64,000 bases of DNA from Fulvitalea axinellae (GCF_036492835.1 NZ_AP025314.1:1116001-1180000), one strand, 5' to 3'; counted from the first letter of the stretch, positions 1 to 9,143 are shown. Numbers and translations are program-made. Notes: generated from the sequence alone by a model not told the origin.

Positions 1-102
1 ACGACAATTTCGTCGGGAGTTCCGGCGGTATCGCTTTTTTAAGATAAAGATCGAATAGAGAAACAATTACCCGAGAACCACTCCATTTAATACCCTGGTA
101 AA

Positions 103-2436
103 ATGAAAAGAATTGCGTTAATCGCGACGCTCATTTTGATGAGCCTGGCATCGTATTGCCAAAAAATTACGGTCAAAGGTTCTGTCAAAGGCCAAGGCGC
201 CGACGCCGAGTTTTATAATGTAGCTATTTTGAAGCCTTCGGATTCCAGCTTGGTGACCGGTAGCGCTTTTTCCGAAGCCGTTTTCAGTCTGCAAGTTTCG
301 CCGGCCAAAGAATATCTACTGAAGGTTACTTCGATGGGTTTTCTACCAGTAGTGAAACGGATAAAAGCGGTTGGGGATTTGAATGTGGGGGAGATGGTTT
401 TGGTGGCCGATGTGAAAGAACTTGAAGCCGTGACAGTGAAAGGCAAGAAGGCTTCTTTTACGCAGAAAAATGGCAAACTGGTAATGAATATCCAAGGCAC
501 AACGCTCAGTGACGCCGGGACCGTTTTTGACGCCTTGAGAAGAATGCCGGGGATAAAAGTGGGGACAGACGATAAAGTGACGATTATGGGCAAAGGCGCC
601 CCGCTGATTATCGTGGACGGAAAAGAAATCCGCGATAACGACGAGTTGAACCGCTTGCAATCTGACGATATCGTTTCTGTGGAAATCGACAGAAATCCTT
701 CGGCCAAGTATGACGCTTCGGTTTCTTCAGTACTATATATCACGACCAAAAAGAAGAAGAAAGACCACTTGAGCCTACAGCTCAATGGCCGTTCCAATAT
801 CGGGGAAAAATATTCGTATGGACCCGGGCTGAAGTTGAATTTTAGGAAAGGGAAGATCTCGAATTACATCACTTACGGTTATGGCGATTGGAATTTCAAG
901 GGCGGGACAACGAGCCATTTGATTAACCGTTTTCCGGAGTACTCTTTGGAAAGTCGTACCAAGGGCACTTGGGATAACCATAATGACGGCCATCGGGTGT
1001 TTTTCGGTTCGACTTATGATTTGCCCAAAGGCGGAAGCTTGCAGGCGCAATACAGTTTCTCGGATTATTCTAACGAAAACACCAGTCATTCTACCCAAAC
1101 ATTGGCGACTAGGGATTCGGAAATAAATAGAGAAACGCATTCGGATAAAGACTCGGAAGGGCGACTGCACACAGTAGCGCTGATTTACGAGGCGAAGTTG
1201 GATAGCCTAAATACCTTGACTGTAAGTACGGATTATTCGCTGAAAGACAACGATGCCGTGTCGAGAATTCGGGAAGGGAATGTTGATTACGCCAACAAAA
1301 CCCAAACCCGAATGCTCAACGACACGGAGTACAGCGTAGTCTCGGGCAAGGTCGATTACAAAGGACAGGTAAAAGGGATCGGGATTGAGGCTGGAACGAA
1401 GTATTTTCGGACAAAGAATGACGGGGTGACAGAGTCGAGGAATCCGGAGAACGGTAATGTCAACTTCAGGAACGGAAACGAAACGTTGGACCAAATTTAC
1501 GCAGGTTATGTTTTGGCTGATAAAAGTGTCGGCAAGTGGTCTTTTTCGGCGGGGGTTCGCTATGAACGAACCGATACGGAGGTGAAATTAAACGGCAACA
1601 CCTCGCTCGATACGGCTTATGTGGGCTGGTACCCGTCGGCCTCGGTGAGTTACACGTGGGAAAACGAAATGGCGCTTTCGCTCACCTATTCCCGAAAAAT
1701 CAACCGTCCGAATTTCTGGTCGCTGAACCCGTCTATAAATTATATGGATTCCCTGAATTATAGTCAGGGAGACCCTACGCTTTCGCCCACGTCTATCGGG
1801 ACTTATAATCTGATGTTCTCTTTGCCGGCGGGCCTTTCGGTTTTCACTGAATATAAATACCTCCGGAATTCAATCATGCATACGGCCGTGAATGATCCCG
1901 TAAATCCGGAAATCGTAAAGCATACGCCTGTTAACCTGTACAAGACTGAGTATTTGAGCTTTGGAACGAATTATAACCTTAGTCTGGACAAATTTAACCT
2001 GAACGCCAGCACACAGTTGGAGATTCCTTTTATAGAGGTGCCTTATATGGACGGAATCCGGAAGCTGAAAGACCCCACGTGGTCATTGGATTTTGACGCC
2101 GACTATAGCTTGAGCAAACGTTTCCAACTGCTGGGCGGGCTGTATTACAGAACCCGTAATGTGGAAGATATGACGGTCTTTTCGGAGTACTGGCAAGCGA
2201 ATGCTGGTGTGCAAGGGAAATTCTTGGATGACAAACTGTTGGTAACCGTGCGATTAAACGATGTCTTTAATTCGGGGAAAAACCATTGGCTTGACAAATA
2301 CGGAACCATCGAGAGCGGACAGAGAGACAAGACGAATCGTAGGGCGCTCTTTATCTATTTCCGCTATAACCTGAACGAATTCAAAAACATGTTTAAAGAC
2401 AAATCCGGCGGAAACGACGCCTTACGCAGGCTCTAG
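103..2436 (+). CDS. TonB-dependent-receptor-like outer membrane beta-barrel protein, copy 1
   Basis: A 777-residue outer-membrane protein. A type I signal peptide covers about residues 1-19, then a carboxypeptidase-regulatory-like beta-sandwich (about 21-100), a plug-like domain (about 110-215, with VTVKGKK and the IIVDGKE plug signature), and a long aromatic-rich barrel to the C terminus. The order matches the OMP_b-brl_3 group of Bacteroidota receptors, which is related to SusC but shorter and has no SusD partner; none is present here. The ligand cannot be told from sequence. It is a close paralog of the protein at 4602-6947, and about 75 bases upstream of both start codons are also similar, so the duplication included the leader. 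The ATG at 103 is preceded by no convincing Shine-Dalgarno site, as is usual in this phylum. Confidence 0.88.
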   Translation: MKRIALIATLILMSLASYCQKITVKGSVKGQGADAEFYNVAILKPSDSSLVTGSAFSEAVFSLQVSPAKEYLLKVTSMGFLPVVKRIKAVGDLNVGEMVLVADVKELEAVTVKGKKASFTQKNGKLVMNIQGTTLSDAGTVFDALRRMPGIKVGTDDKVTIMGKGAPLIIVDGKEIRDNDELNRLQSDDIVSVEIDRNPSAKYDASVSSVLYITTKKKKKDHLSLQLNGRSNIGEKYSYGPGLKLNFRKGKISNYITYGYGDWNFKGGTTSHLINRFPEYSLESRTKGTWDNHNDGHRVFFGSTYDLPKGGSLQAQYSFSDYSNENTSHSTQTLATRDSEINRETHSDKDSEGRLHTVALIYEAKLDSLNTLTVSTDYSLKDNDAVSRIREGNVDYANKTQTRMLNDTEYSVVSGKVDYKGQVKGIGIEAGTKYFRTKNDGVTESRNPENGNVNFRNGNETLDQIYAGYVLADKSVGKWSFSAGVRYERTDTEVKLNGNTSLDTAYVGWYPSASVSYTWENEMALSLTYSRKINRPNFWSLNPSINYMDSLNYSQGDPTLSPTSIGTYNLMFSLPAGLSVFTEYKYLRNSIMHTAVNDPVNPEIVKHTPVNLYKTEYLSFGTNYNLSLDKFNLNASTQLEIPFIEVPYMDGIRKLKDPTWSLDFDADYSLSKRFQLLGGLYYRTRNVEDMTVFSEYWQANAGVQGKFLDDKLLVTVRLNDVFNSGKNHWLDKYGTIESGQRDKTNRRALFIYFRYNLNEFKNMFKDKSGGNDALRRL

Positions 2437-2438
2437 CC

Positions 2439-2577
2439 TCACCGCCGGATGCTTCGCAGGTAAAGGCGGTATGTAATCGGCGCCCCCTGTCGGTTTACCG
2501 TCGTGTCCTGCGTTGCTTTGCTCTTGCTCTTGCTCTTGCTCTTGCCCGTAGCCAGCATCATTTGTGTGGCTTCGGGC
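2439..2577 (-). pseudogene. Truncated 3' end of a spermidine-synthase-like gene (duplicate of the end of the gene at 6950-8356)
   Basis: On the minus strand this stretch encodes a protein tail ending at a TGA (2439-2441) that matches the last ~40 residues of the protein at 6950-8356, with PEATQMMLATG, TTVNRQGAPITYRLYL and a final RR. Similarity stops abruptly near 2577, and the rest of the gene and its start are absent. The reading frame is still open across the fragment, and several differences from the intact copy are silent. This suggests an old duplication that diverged as coding sequence before truncation. The fragment has 18 extra bases from three added hexamer units. It sits behind receptor copy 1 exactly as the intact gene sits behind receptor copy 2. 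Confidence 0.8.
2518..2545. repeat. TTGCTC hexanucleotide microsatellite (4 units plus a partial unit)
   Basis: Four perfect TTGCTC units followed by TTGC. The matching place in the intact paralogous sequence (near 7028-7040) has one TTGCTC unit. On the minus strand it encodes alternating Lys-Ser. The added length is a multiple of three, so the frame is kept. Confidence 0.9.
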
Positions 2578-2698
2578 AAGAGTTGTTTTTGGGAAAACAC
2601 GGATAAAGCTTTTTTACTTTTCTGGATCCGAACTTGTGTCTAATGTGAAGGAATGCCTGTTGTTTTTAAAAAACGCACCTTATTGAATAGTATAAATA

Positions 2699-4349
2699 GG
2701 GTTTACTGAAAAAGCCCAGAGGGCTACCCAGCTAGGATATTTTGCCAGACAGTCTTTTCCTGTTTCTTTTCGCCGTCTTGAAGCCATATCCCGTATTTCC
2801 AGCTCAAGAAAACAAGGTCAAAAAAGATTTCGCTCTGAAATCTTTTCAAGTTGGCCACGAAGAAAATGCAGGCGATCCATGAAAGCGAAGTGTCCGCTCT
2901 CCTTGCCTGTATTTTGTCCAATCCGTGTCCCCGTTTCACTTCCCCGAATTTTCCTTCCGCCCTGCTCCGGTGCCGTTGGTGAAGCGTCCGGTTTTCCTTG
3001 CGTTCCCTGATTTTTTCGGGACTTGAGGGAGGCCTTCCCAACGGGGAGCCCACGAATTCCACACCCGCGCCGGACATGGTCTGCCGGGCGTTCCTGTTTC
3101 CGTAAATCTTGTCCCCGACGAATTTGCCGAGCTTCATTTCCGGGTTTCTCTCCCCGAAACTGTCGATGTGCCCGCGGATCACTTCCGCGTCACCCTCGTA
3201 GTAAGCGTCCCATTGCGCCTTGTCCAGATAGGAATAGCCTTCGTGAAGGCTTACGGACAATTTGGCGCCGAACTCGGTGTCGCTTCCGTTTTTGCCCCGG
3301 ACTATCGGCCGGACATGGGGCTGGAAGACGTTCACGATGCGGCCGTCCACCCTGTTGGCACCGGTCTCCAGCATGAGCGACTGTTGCCTGGCGATTTCGT
3401 GAAGCACCATCAGAATCTTCAAAAACCTGCTTTTTAGGCGTATAACGCCCTTGTTGGCCTCTATGAGGCTGTCGATATGCCGTAGGTTCCGTTCCAGATA
3501 ATTCAGCTGTCGGCGTGCGCACACGCGCCAGAATTCGGCTCCTTTCCTCTTTTTTCTCGTCGCCCCGACATATTCCCTATGGGCTTTATCCCGGTAAGTC
3601 CGGGGCTTTTTGGATAAACCGGAATCCCTGGCGACGGGCCAAAGGAGGTCGATGATTTTCTCCGACTGCACCCTCGCCGTAGCCAACAGCCCAAGGTCCG
3701 TGGGGTATGGAATCTCTTGCGGCGCCACCGTCGCGTCGCAGGAGACAACCCGCTTGTCATCTTCGGCGTCCCCGGAATGCCCGTCTTTGGACCCTTCATC
3801 CCGATCGCCCTCCGCAATACGGATCCCCTCGTGTTGCAAAAGCGAACTCATCCTGTTAAAATCCCCGTACCCGAGCCGCTTGCGGACCGTCGTGAACAGC
3901 GAAGGGTCAAAGGCCTTTTCCGTGGTGAACGAGCCGAGTCCCACGAAATACTGGAGATACGGATTTTCTTTGATTTGTTCTATCGCCTCGGCGTCCGAAA
4001 CGTTCAGCTTATGCTTCACGATCAGCGCGCCGATGACCAGCCGGGCCGGTTTGCACGGACTGCCCTTGCCCGTCGACATTTTCGATTCGTAGACCAAACC
4101 CAATTCCGCCCAGGGGATGGAGTTGGCCAACTTCACCCATCTGTTTTCCGGGTTAAGGCGCCCTATTTCCGGGTCCAAAAAACCTTCTATACTCAATTGC
4201 GAGGAACTTGTCTTGATCATAGGTGCAAGGGAAAAAATGCTCTCAGTCCTTTCTAAGGCCAATTTACGAATATTCCCTGTGCTTTGGAAAGGGAAACAAG
4301 CTACCTAATCCACTGATAATCTTGTGGTTTTTACTTTTTCAGTAAACCC
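2699..4349 (-). mobile_element. IS5-superfamily insertion sequence, copy 1
   Basis: A 1651-bp element bounded by 16-bp perfect terminal inverted repeats (GGGTTTACTGAAAAAG at 2699-2714 and its complement at 4334-4349). It is flanked by the 6-bp direct repeat TAAATA (2693-2698 and 4350-4355). The A/T bases next to the termini leave the boundary uncertain by one base, so a 4-bp AAAT duplication with ends AGGG...CCCT is also possible. It carries a single transposase gene. The sequence is identical to the copy at 22439-24089 (constant offset of 19740 bases). It lies between the two receptor paralogs and breaks no recognisable gene. It appears richer in G+C than the flanking intergenic DNA. Confidence 0.93.
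2724..4262 (-). CDS. IS5-superfamily DDE transposase, copy 1
   Basis: A 512-residue transposase that cuts and joins the element ends. An InsH/DUF772-type N-terminal domain is visible around residues 30-140 (RLVIGALIVKHKLNVSDAEA, NPYLQYFVGL, RKRLGYGD). Candidate catalytic residues follow: the Asp in VVSCDATVAP, the Asp in FVGDKIYGNR, and the Glu in AEGKFGEVKRG. The long insert between the first two acidic motifs resembles the IS1182-like side of the IS5 superfamily, but the subgroup is not certain. The frame is intact with no programmed frameshift, so the element looks able to move. The stop codon lies about 25 bases inside the left terminal repeat. Confidence 0.93.
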   Translation of the reverse strand: MALERTESIFSLAPMIKTSSSQLSIEGFLDPEIGRLNPENRWVKLANSIPWAELGLVYESKMSTGKGSPCKPARLVIGALIVKHKLNVSDAEAIEQIKENPYLQYFVGLGSFTTEKAFDPSLFTTVRKRLGYGDFNRMSSLLQHEGIRIAEGDRDEGSKDGHSGDAEDDKRVVSCDATVAPQEIPYPTDLGLLATARVQSEKIIDLLWPVARDSGLSKKPRTYRDKAHREYVGATRKKRKGAEFWRVCARRQLNYLERNLRHIDSLIEANKGVIRLKSRFLKILMVLHEIARQQSLMLETGANRVDGRIVNVFQPHVRPIVRGKNGSDTEFGAKLSVSLHEGYSYLDKAQWDAYYEGDAEVIRGHIDSFGERNPEMKLGKFVGDKIYGNRNARQTMSGAGVEFVGSPLGRPPSSPEKIRERKENRTLHQRHRSRAEGKFGEVKRGHGLDKIQARRADTSLSWIACIFFVANLKRFQSEIFFDLVFLSWKYGIWLQDGEKKQEKTVWQNILAG

Positions 4350-4601
4350 TAAATATAAACAAGTAGCCTTCTTTTGATTGTGATTTTATTGTGGATGAAT
4401 TGCTTTTTTTGAATTAAAACCCGCTTTTCTTTGAGAATTTTTAACGCAATGTGCGGCTATTTTTTGTGGTTTTAGTCTACCAAGTGTCCAGTGCATGTGG
4501 ATCTTAAATTGTCAGAAATGTTTACGGAATCGCTTTTTTATAATCAAAATCAAAAGAGGAACGAATAGCCCGAAAACCACTCCGTTTAACATCCCAATAA
4601 A

Positions 4602-6947
4602 ATGAAAAGAATTGCGTTAATCACGACGCTCATTTTTATGAGCCTGGCATCGTATTGCCAAAAAATTATGGTTAAAGGTTCCGTTAAAGGCCAGGGCGCT
4701 GAGTTAGAGTTCTATAATGTAACCTTGTTGAATGCTTCCGATTCCAGTCTGATAACAGGTAGTGCTTTTTCTGAGGTAAACTTCAGCTTACAGGCATCGC
4801 CTGCGGAGGGATATATCCTGAAAGTGACCTCAATGGGGTTTCTGCCTGTGGTAAAACGGGTTGAGGCTTCGGCGAATCTTGATGTAGGATTGATTGTGTT
4901 GGCTGTTGAGACTAAAGAGCTGGAAGCTGTGACGGTGAAAGGTAAAAAGGCTTCGTTCACGCAAAAAAATGGCAAGCTGGTAATGAATATCCAAGGCACG
5001 ACGCTTAGTGACGCCGGGACGGTATTTGACGCCCTAAGCCGAATACCGGGCTTGAGGGTAGGAACCGACGATAAAGTGACGTTGGTGGATAAAGGCGCTC
5101 CGCTGATTATCGTGGACGGGAAAGAGGTTCGGGATAATGAGGAGCTGAATCGCTTGCAGTCGAACGATATAGTGTCAGTAGAAATCGACCGTAACCCTTC
5201 GGCCAAATATGATGCTTCTGTCACTTCGGTGTTGTACATCGTGACCAAGAAGAAAAAGAAAGACCACTTGAGCCTTCAACTCAGTGGGCGTTCGCGTAAT
5301 GGCCTTGGTTTGAATGTGAAACAATCTTACAACCCGGGGATCAAGGTGAATTTCCGGAAGGGGAGGCTTTCTAATTACATTACCTATCATTACGGAGAAT
5401 GGAATTATAAGGGGAACTTTTCCGGTCATCTAACCAATAAGGTGGGAGAGTATTCTTACGAAAGCAATAAAAGAGGCCTTTGGAATAACGGTTACAAAAG
5501 TCAGAGAGCTTTTTGGGGCTCAACATATGATCTGGCCAAAGGAGGGAGTCTGCAAGCGCAGTATAGTTTTTCAGATTATTCTAACGAGCATAACATTAAC
5601 ACTTTGCTGACTTTGCGTGATTCGGATTCTGAGATTACTCGTATCACTGACACCAAAAGGCATTCGGATGGTCGCCTTCATACACTGGCTTTAGTTTATG
5701 AAGCGAGAATAGATAGCCTCAACTCCCTGACCTTCGGTACGGATTATTCGGTGAAGGATAATGTTTCGAGATCGGATATCTTTGAGGGTAATGTAGCCTA
5801 TGCGGATAGAACCCGGACACGGATGCGAAATGATACTGAGTATAGTGTGGCTTCGGGTAAAATCGATTACAGAGGAGAGTTAAGCGGAATCGGAGTTCAG
5901 GCCGGGGCGAAGTATCTCTGGACGCAAAATGACGGGCTGGCAAAATCCCTTGATCTTGAGGATGGAGGCGTCAACTTTAATAATGGAAACGAGACGCTGG
6001 ACCAGATTTTCGCCAGTTATTTATTGGCTAATAAAAGTGTAAACAAATGGTCTTTCTCTGCGGGATTACGTATTGAGCGGACAAAAACGAATGTGAAACT
6101 GAATGACCGGGTTTTGTTGGATACCGTTTACGTGGGGTGGTATCCCTCGGCTTCGGTGAGTTATGCTTTGGAAAGCGAAGCGAAGCTTTCGTTCACTTAT
6201 TCACGCAAGATCCAACGTCCCGATTTTTGGTCATTGAACCCTTCGATTAGCTATTTGGACTCTCTTCTCTATAGTCAAGGTGACCCTACGCTGTCTCCTG
6301 CGTCTATTGATGTATGTAATTTAAATTTCTCGCTACCTTTGGGGCTTTCGCTTTTCGCCGAATATGAATATTACCGTAATTCCATAATGTGGACAGCGAT
6401 AAATAGCCCCGGAACTGTCGGTGTAGTCAAGCGTATACCTATAAACTTGTCCAAAACAGAGTATTTGAATTTTGGAGCCAACTATAATTTTAGCTTGGAT
6501 AAACTCAATCTGAATTCAAGCGTACGGGTGGGGGTTCCTTTTATAAAGGTGCCTTATATGGATGGTTTTCGTGAGTTAAGGGACCCTTTTTGTTCTGTTG
6601 ATATAGACGGAGATTACAGTTTGGGTAAACGTTTTCAACTCTTGGCCGGGTTTCATTACATATCTCGCAGAATGCGGGACTTAACCATGTATGCGGAATT
6701 TTGGGATTCGTCTTTAGGCTTGCAAGCTAAGTTTTTGGACGATAAACTGTTGGTGACAATGCGCTCGAAATATATTTTCTCCTCAGACTCTTTTCGTTGG
6801 CTGGGCAGGTACGGAACGATTGAGCAAGGTCACAATGACAAAACAAATCGTAGGGCACTTATTGTCTACGTTCGATATAACCTAAACGAATTCAAAAATA
6901 TATTCAAAGACAAGTCTGGCGGAAACGACGCCTTGCGTAGGCTTTAG
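4602..6947 (+). CDS. TonB-dependent-receptor-like outer membrane beta-barrel protein, copy 2
   Basis: A 781-residue paralog of the protein at 103-2436 with the same order: signal peptide (1-19), carboxypeptidase-regulatory-like domain, plug-like domain, and OMP_b-brl_3 barrel. The two proteins are near identical from about residue 110 to 215 and at the C terminus (NEFKN, KDKSGGNDALRRL). They differ most in barrel regions likely to form extracellular loops, for example around residues 230-290. This pattern fits duplication followed by change in ligand-facing surfaces, but the ligand is unknown. It converges with the spermidine-synthase-like gene, with only two bases between the stop codons, so there is no room for an ordinary terminator. 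Confidence 0.88.
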   Translation: MKRIALITTLIFMSLASYCQKIMVKGSVKGQGAELEFYNVTLLNASDSSLITGSAFSEVNFSLQASPAEGYILKVTSMGFLPVVKRVEASANLDVGLIVLAVETKELEAVTVKGKKASFTQKNGKLVMNIQGTTLSDAGTVFDALSRIPGLRVGTDDKVTLVDKGAPLIIVDGKEVRDNEELNRLQSNDIVSVEIDRNPSAKYDASVTSVLYIVTKKKKKDHLSLQLSGRSRNGLGLNVKQSYNPGIKVNFRKGRLSNYITYHYGEWNYKGNFSGHLTNKVGEYSYESNKRGLWNNGYKSQRAFWGSTYDLAKGGSLQAQYSFSDYSNEHNINTLLTLRDSDSEITRITDTKRHSDGRLHTLALVYEARIDSLNSLTFGTDYSVKDNVSRSDIFEGNVAYADRTRTRMRNDTEYSVASGKIDYRGELSGIGVQAGAKYLWTQNDGLAKSLDLEDGGVNFNNGNETLDQIFASYLLANKSVNKWSFSAGLRIERTKTNVKLNDRVLLDTVYVGWYPSASVSYALESEAKLSFTYSRKIQRPDFWSLNPSISYLDSLLYSQGDPTLSPASIDVCNLNFSLPLGLSLFAEYEYYRNSIMWTAINSPGTVGVVKRIPINLSKTEYLNFGANYNFSLDKLNLNSSVRVGVPFIKVPYMDGFRELRDPFCSVDIDGDYSLGKRFQLLAGFHYISRRMRDLTMYAEFWDSSLGLQAKFLDDKLLVTMRSKYIFSSDSFRWLGRYGTIEQGHNDKTNRRALIVYVRYNLNEFKNIFKDKSGGNDALRRL

Positions 6948-6949
6948 CC

Positions 6950-8356
6950 TCATCGCTGGACGCTTCGCAGGTAAAGTCGGTACGTAATCGGCGCCCCCTG
7001 TCGGTTTACCGTCGTGTTCTGCGTTGTCTTGCTCTTGCCCGTGGCCAGCATCATTTGTGTGGCTTCGGGCGTGAGCCATTCGGTTTTCGCTTCTTTGAAT
7101 TTCAAAGACTTGATTCGCTGGCGCAATATTTCTGCCGAGTCCTTTTTCGAAGCCAAAAACCAACCCCACTGTCCCAAGCTCGGCACTTGGTTGCGGAGTG
7201 CTACCGTACCGAATCCGGAAGCGTCCAAAGTCCTGCCGATACTTAGGAACGAGGCTTCCGCCAAATAGGCGTTGCCGGCTTGTGTTACCAAACCGCCGTT
7301 TTCCTTTAGCGCTTGTGAACAGAGGTGATAGAATTCATAGGTGTAGAAGGCGTTAGTCTCCTCGTCCCGAGGATCGGGAAGGTCTGCGATTATTAGGTCG
7401 AAGGCGTCTTTTTGTTTTGATAAAAAATCTGAAATAGGGGAGTTTATAACGTTTACCCGCTTGTCTTGCCAAGCGTTTTGGTGAAACGGTTTGAAGTTTT
7501 TCGAACGAGCCATTTGCATCCTTTTTTCCTCGTCAAAAGGAATAACCGTAACGCTTTCGCAGTTTTGGAATTTTAAGGCTTCGTAAACCGCCCGGCCGTT
7601 TTCGCCGCCCAAAACCAAGACGTTTCCTTTGCCGAACAACGACATGGCCGGATGCGTCATCGGTTCGTAGAACATGGCTTGGTCCCAACTGCTAAGTTGT
7701 ATCAAACCGTTTTCGAACATATTGACATTGCCTTTCCATTTCGTAAGACTAATGTCGGAGCGAAGAGTCCGGAAGTGTTCCACCACCTTGTCAGCAAAGT
7801 GTATTTGGGTTTTGAACTCAATTTTTCCCACGATAAAAGGCGTTGCGGCGGCGAATAGCGCCGGGATTGACAGCGAAGCGATTTCTTTCTTTTTCCCCAA
7901 AAAAACCGAGGCCGATAATCCGATTAGAACCAGCGCGGCGATTGTCCAAAGAATATAGGGTGCGGGTACGAATGAGCTAAGGACGACGGTCAGGACAAGG
8001 GAAAGCCAAAACGGAGAGGTTTTGTGTTCTTTTGAGGCTTCTCCAGCTCCATATCCGGCCAAAATGATGAAAACCGGCGTCCAAAGGCGTAACCTGTCCA
8101 CCCACGGCATTAGGGAGCTGGCGAAAGGCCAGAAGGCTAACGCCAAACTGAGTGATATAATCAAAACCGGGGTGCGGTATTTATTCGCTAATCGCAGAAA
8201 CCTTCCGGTGATGGCGGCGATAGTGCCGAAGAAAACCAGCAAGCCGAGATCGACGGGGTTGTGCCATTGCAAATGCTTGGCTCCGGATAGGATTCCCGCC
8301 AGCGCGGCGCCCCACGGCAATGCGCTAAATATGGATTTGACGAAACGGTTTTTCAT
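6950..8356 (-). CDS. Membrane protein with C-terminal spermidine-synthase-like domain
   Basis: 468 residues. About six or seven hydrophobic segments occupy residues 1-190. A class I methyltransferase-fold domain of the polyamine aminopropyltransferase type follows (about 200-430). The nucleotide-binding loop is VLVLGGENG where classical SpeE has GGGDG. The DLIIADLPDP motif and the EFYHLCSQALKENGGLVTQ segment match the family core. Related membrane-fused proteins exist in many bacteria and are often of unproven substrate, so polyamine synthesis should not be assumed. It is followed by only 2 bp before the convergent receptor gene. The GNAT gene upstream on the same strand ends 14 bp before this start, suggesting co-transcription. 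Confidence 0.8.
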   Translation of the reverse strand: MKNRFVKSIFSALPWGAALAGILSGAKHLQWHNPVDLGLLVFFGTIAAITGRFLRLANKYRTPVLIISLSLALAFWPFASSLMPWVDRLRLWTPVFIILAGYGAGEASKEHKTSPFWLSLVLTVVLSSFVPAPYILWTIAALVLIGLSASVFLGKKKEIASLSIPALFAAATPFIVGKIEFKTQIHFADKVVEHFRTLRSDISLTKWKGNVNMFENGLIQLSSWDQAMFYEPMTHPAMSLFGKGNVLVLGGENGRAVYEALKFQNCESVTVIPFDEEKRMQMARSKNFKPFHQNAWQDKRVNVINSPISDFLSKQKDAFDLIIADLPDPRDEETNAFYTYEFYHLCSQALKENGGLVTQAGNAYLAEASFLSIGRTLDASGFGTVALRNQVPSLGQWGWFLASKKDSAEILRQRIKSLKFKEAKTEWLTPEATQMMLATGKSKTTQNTTVNRQGAPITYRLYLRSVQR

Positions 8357-8370
8357 GCGTCGGCTTGCGG

Positions 8371-8886
8371 TTAGATCTGGAATTCGATGGGATAGCGTAC
8401 CGTTCCCGCTTTTCCTTCAAGATAACCGGGCTTTAGTTCCTGAGCCATAAAGCACTCGTCCGGAACCTCAAATGGGCATTTGACTTCCCATTTCGACGCT
8501 TTCTCAAAACCGAAACGCGGGTAATAATCCGCTTCGCCCAGTACTATTACGGCTCCGTAACCCAATGCTTTCGCTTTTTTAAGGCCTTCCTGAATCAACT
8601 TTCCGCCGATCCCGCGACCGTGGAGTATTGGGGTTACGGCTACGGGGGCCAATACCAAAGCCTCCCAGCTTTCGTCTTCCGCAATGATTTGGCATTTGGA
8701 AAAAAGAATATGACCGATCACTTTCCCTTTCGCCTCGGCCACCAAAGACAAACCCGGCGCCGAGCTGGTCGATTTTCTTAGACGTTCCACCAAGTCGGCT
8801 TCTTCGGCCCCGCCAAAGGCTTCGTTATTGATTACGAAGACGTGGATATTGTCTTCCGGCCTTTCTTCCCTCACCGTTACGTTCAT
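8371..8886 (-). CDS. GNAT family N-acetyltransferase (YhbS-like)
   Basis: A 171-residue acetyltransferase using the internal ATG at 8886, which follows an AAGGAAAAAGAGC purine stretch; the open frame extends 24 codons further up without family similarity. It shows the GNAT acetyl-CoA loop (HGRGIGGKLIQEGL, about residues 80-95) and the YhbS-type block VIVLGEADYYPRFGFEKAS. The acceptor substrate of this subfamily is not established. It is placed just upstream of the spermidine-synthase-like gene, with 14 bp between them. Confidence 0.85.
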   Translation of the reverse strand: MNVTVREERPEDNIHVFVINNEAFGGAEEADLVERLRKSTSSAPGLSLVAEAKGKVIGHILFSKCQIIAEDESWEALVLAPVAVTPILHGRGIGGKLIQEGLKKAKALGYGAVIVLGEADYYPRFGFEKASKWEVKCPFEVPDECFMAQELKPGYLEGKAGTVRYPIEFQI

Positions 8887-8980
8887 GCTCTTTTTCCTTT
8901 TTTGATACCGCAAAGATAACAAACCTTGGCCGAAGCCACATGCTTGGAGCTGATACACGGTGTTGTTTTGATGTGGGGGG

Positions 8981-9143
8981 AGTATTAGGTCTGAGGTATG
9001 AAGTATTAGGTAAGTGATTCAGGGAATGATTGAGAGTCCCATCCCTTTAGAGGCGGTTAAAGAATAATCCTCGTATTTCGGTCTCAGGGCGACGCCTTAT
9101 TCATCGGTACAATACCTAATACTTAAGACCTAATACCTAAGAC
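8981..9143. repeat. Heptamer-periodic inverted repeat element, locus A
   Basis: The left arm (8981-9014) is a degenerate run of 7-bp units of consensus RGTMTYA. The right arm (9111-9143) is a run of the complementary unit (ATACCTA, ATACTTA, AGACCTA, ATACCTA). The arms could pair across a spacer of about 95 bases. The element fills most of the gap between the GNAT gene and the tRNA cluster (8887-9223), where no gene is seen. The bases before the right arm (ATTCATCGG) also precede the array at 24660. Confidence 0.75.

Noticed and set aside
3610..4256. Plus-strand open frames of 160 and 179 codons inside the IS
   Set aside because: They are antisense to the transposase, recur identically in the second IS copy only because the element is identical, and have no recognisable domain.
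8981..9143. The heptamer repeats considered as a CRISPR array
   Set aside because: Units are 7 bp, degenerate and contiguous with no spacers, and no cas genes are nearby.
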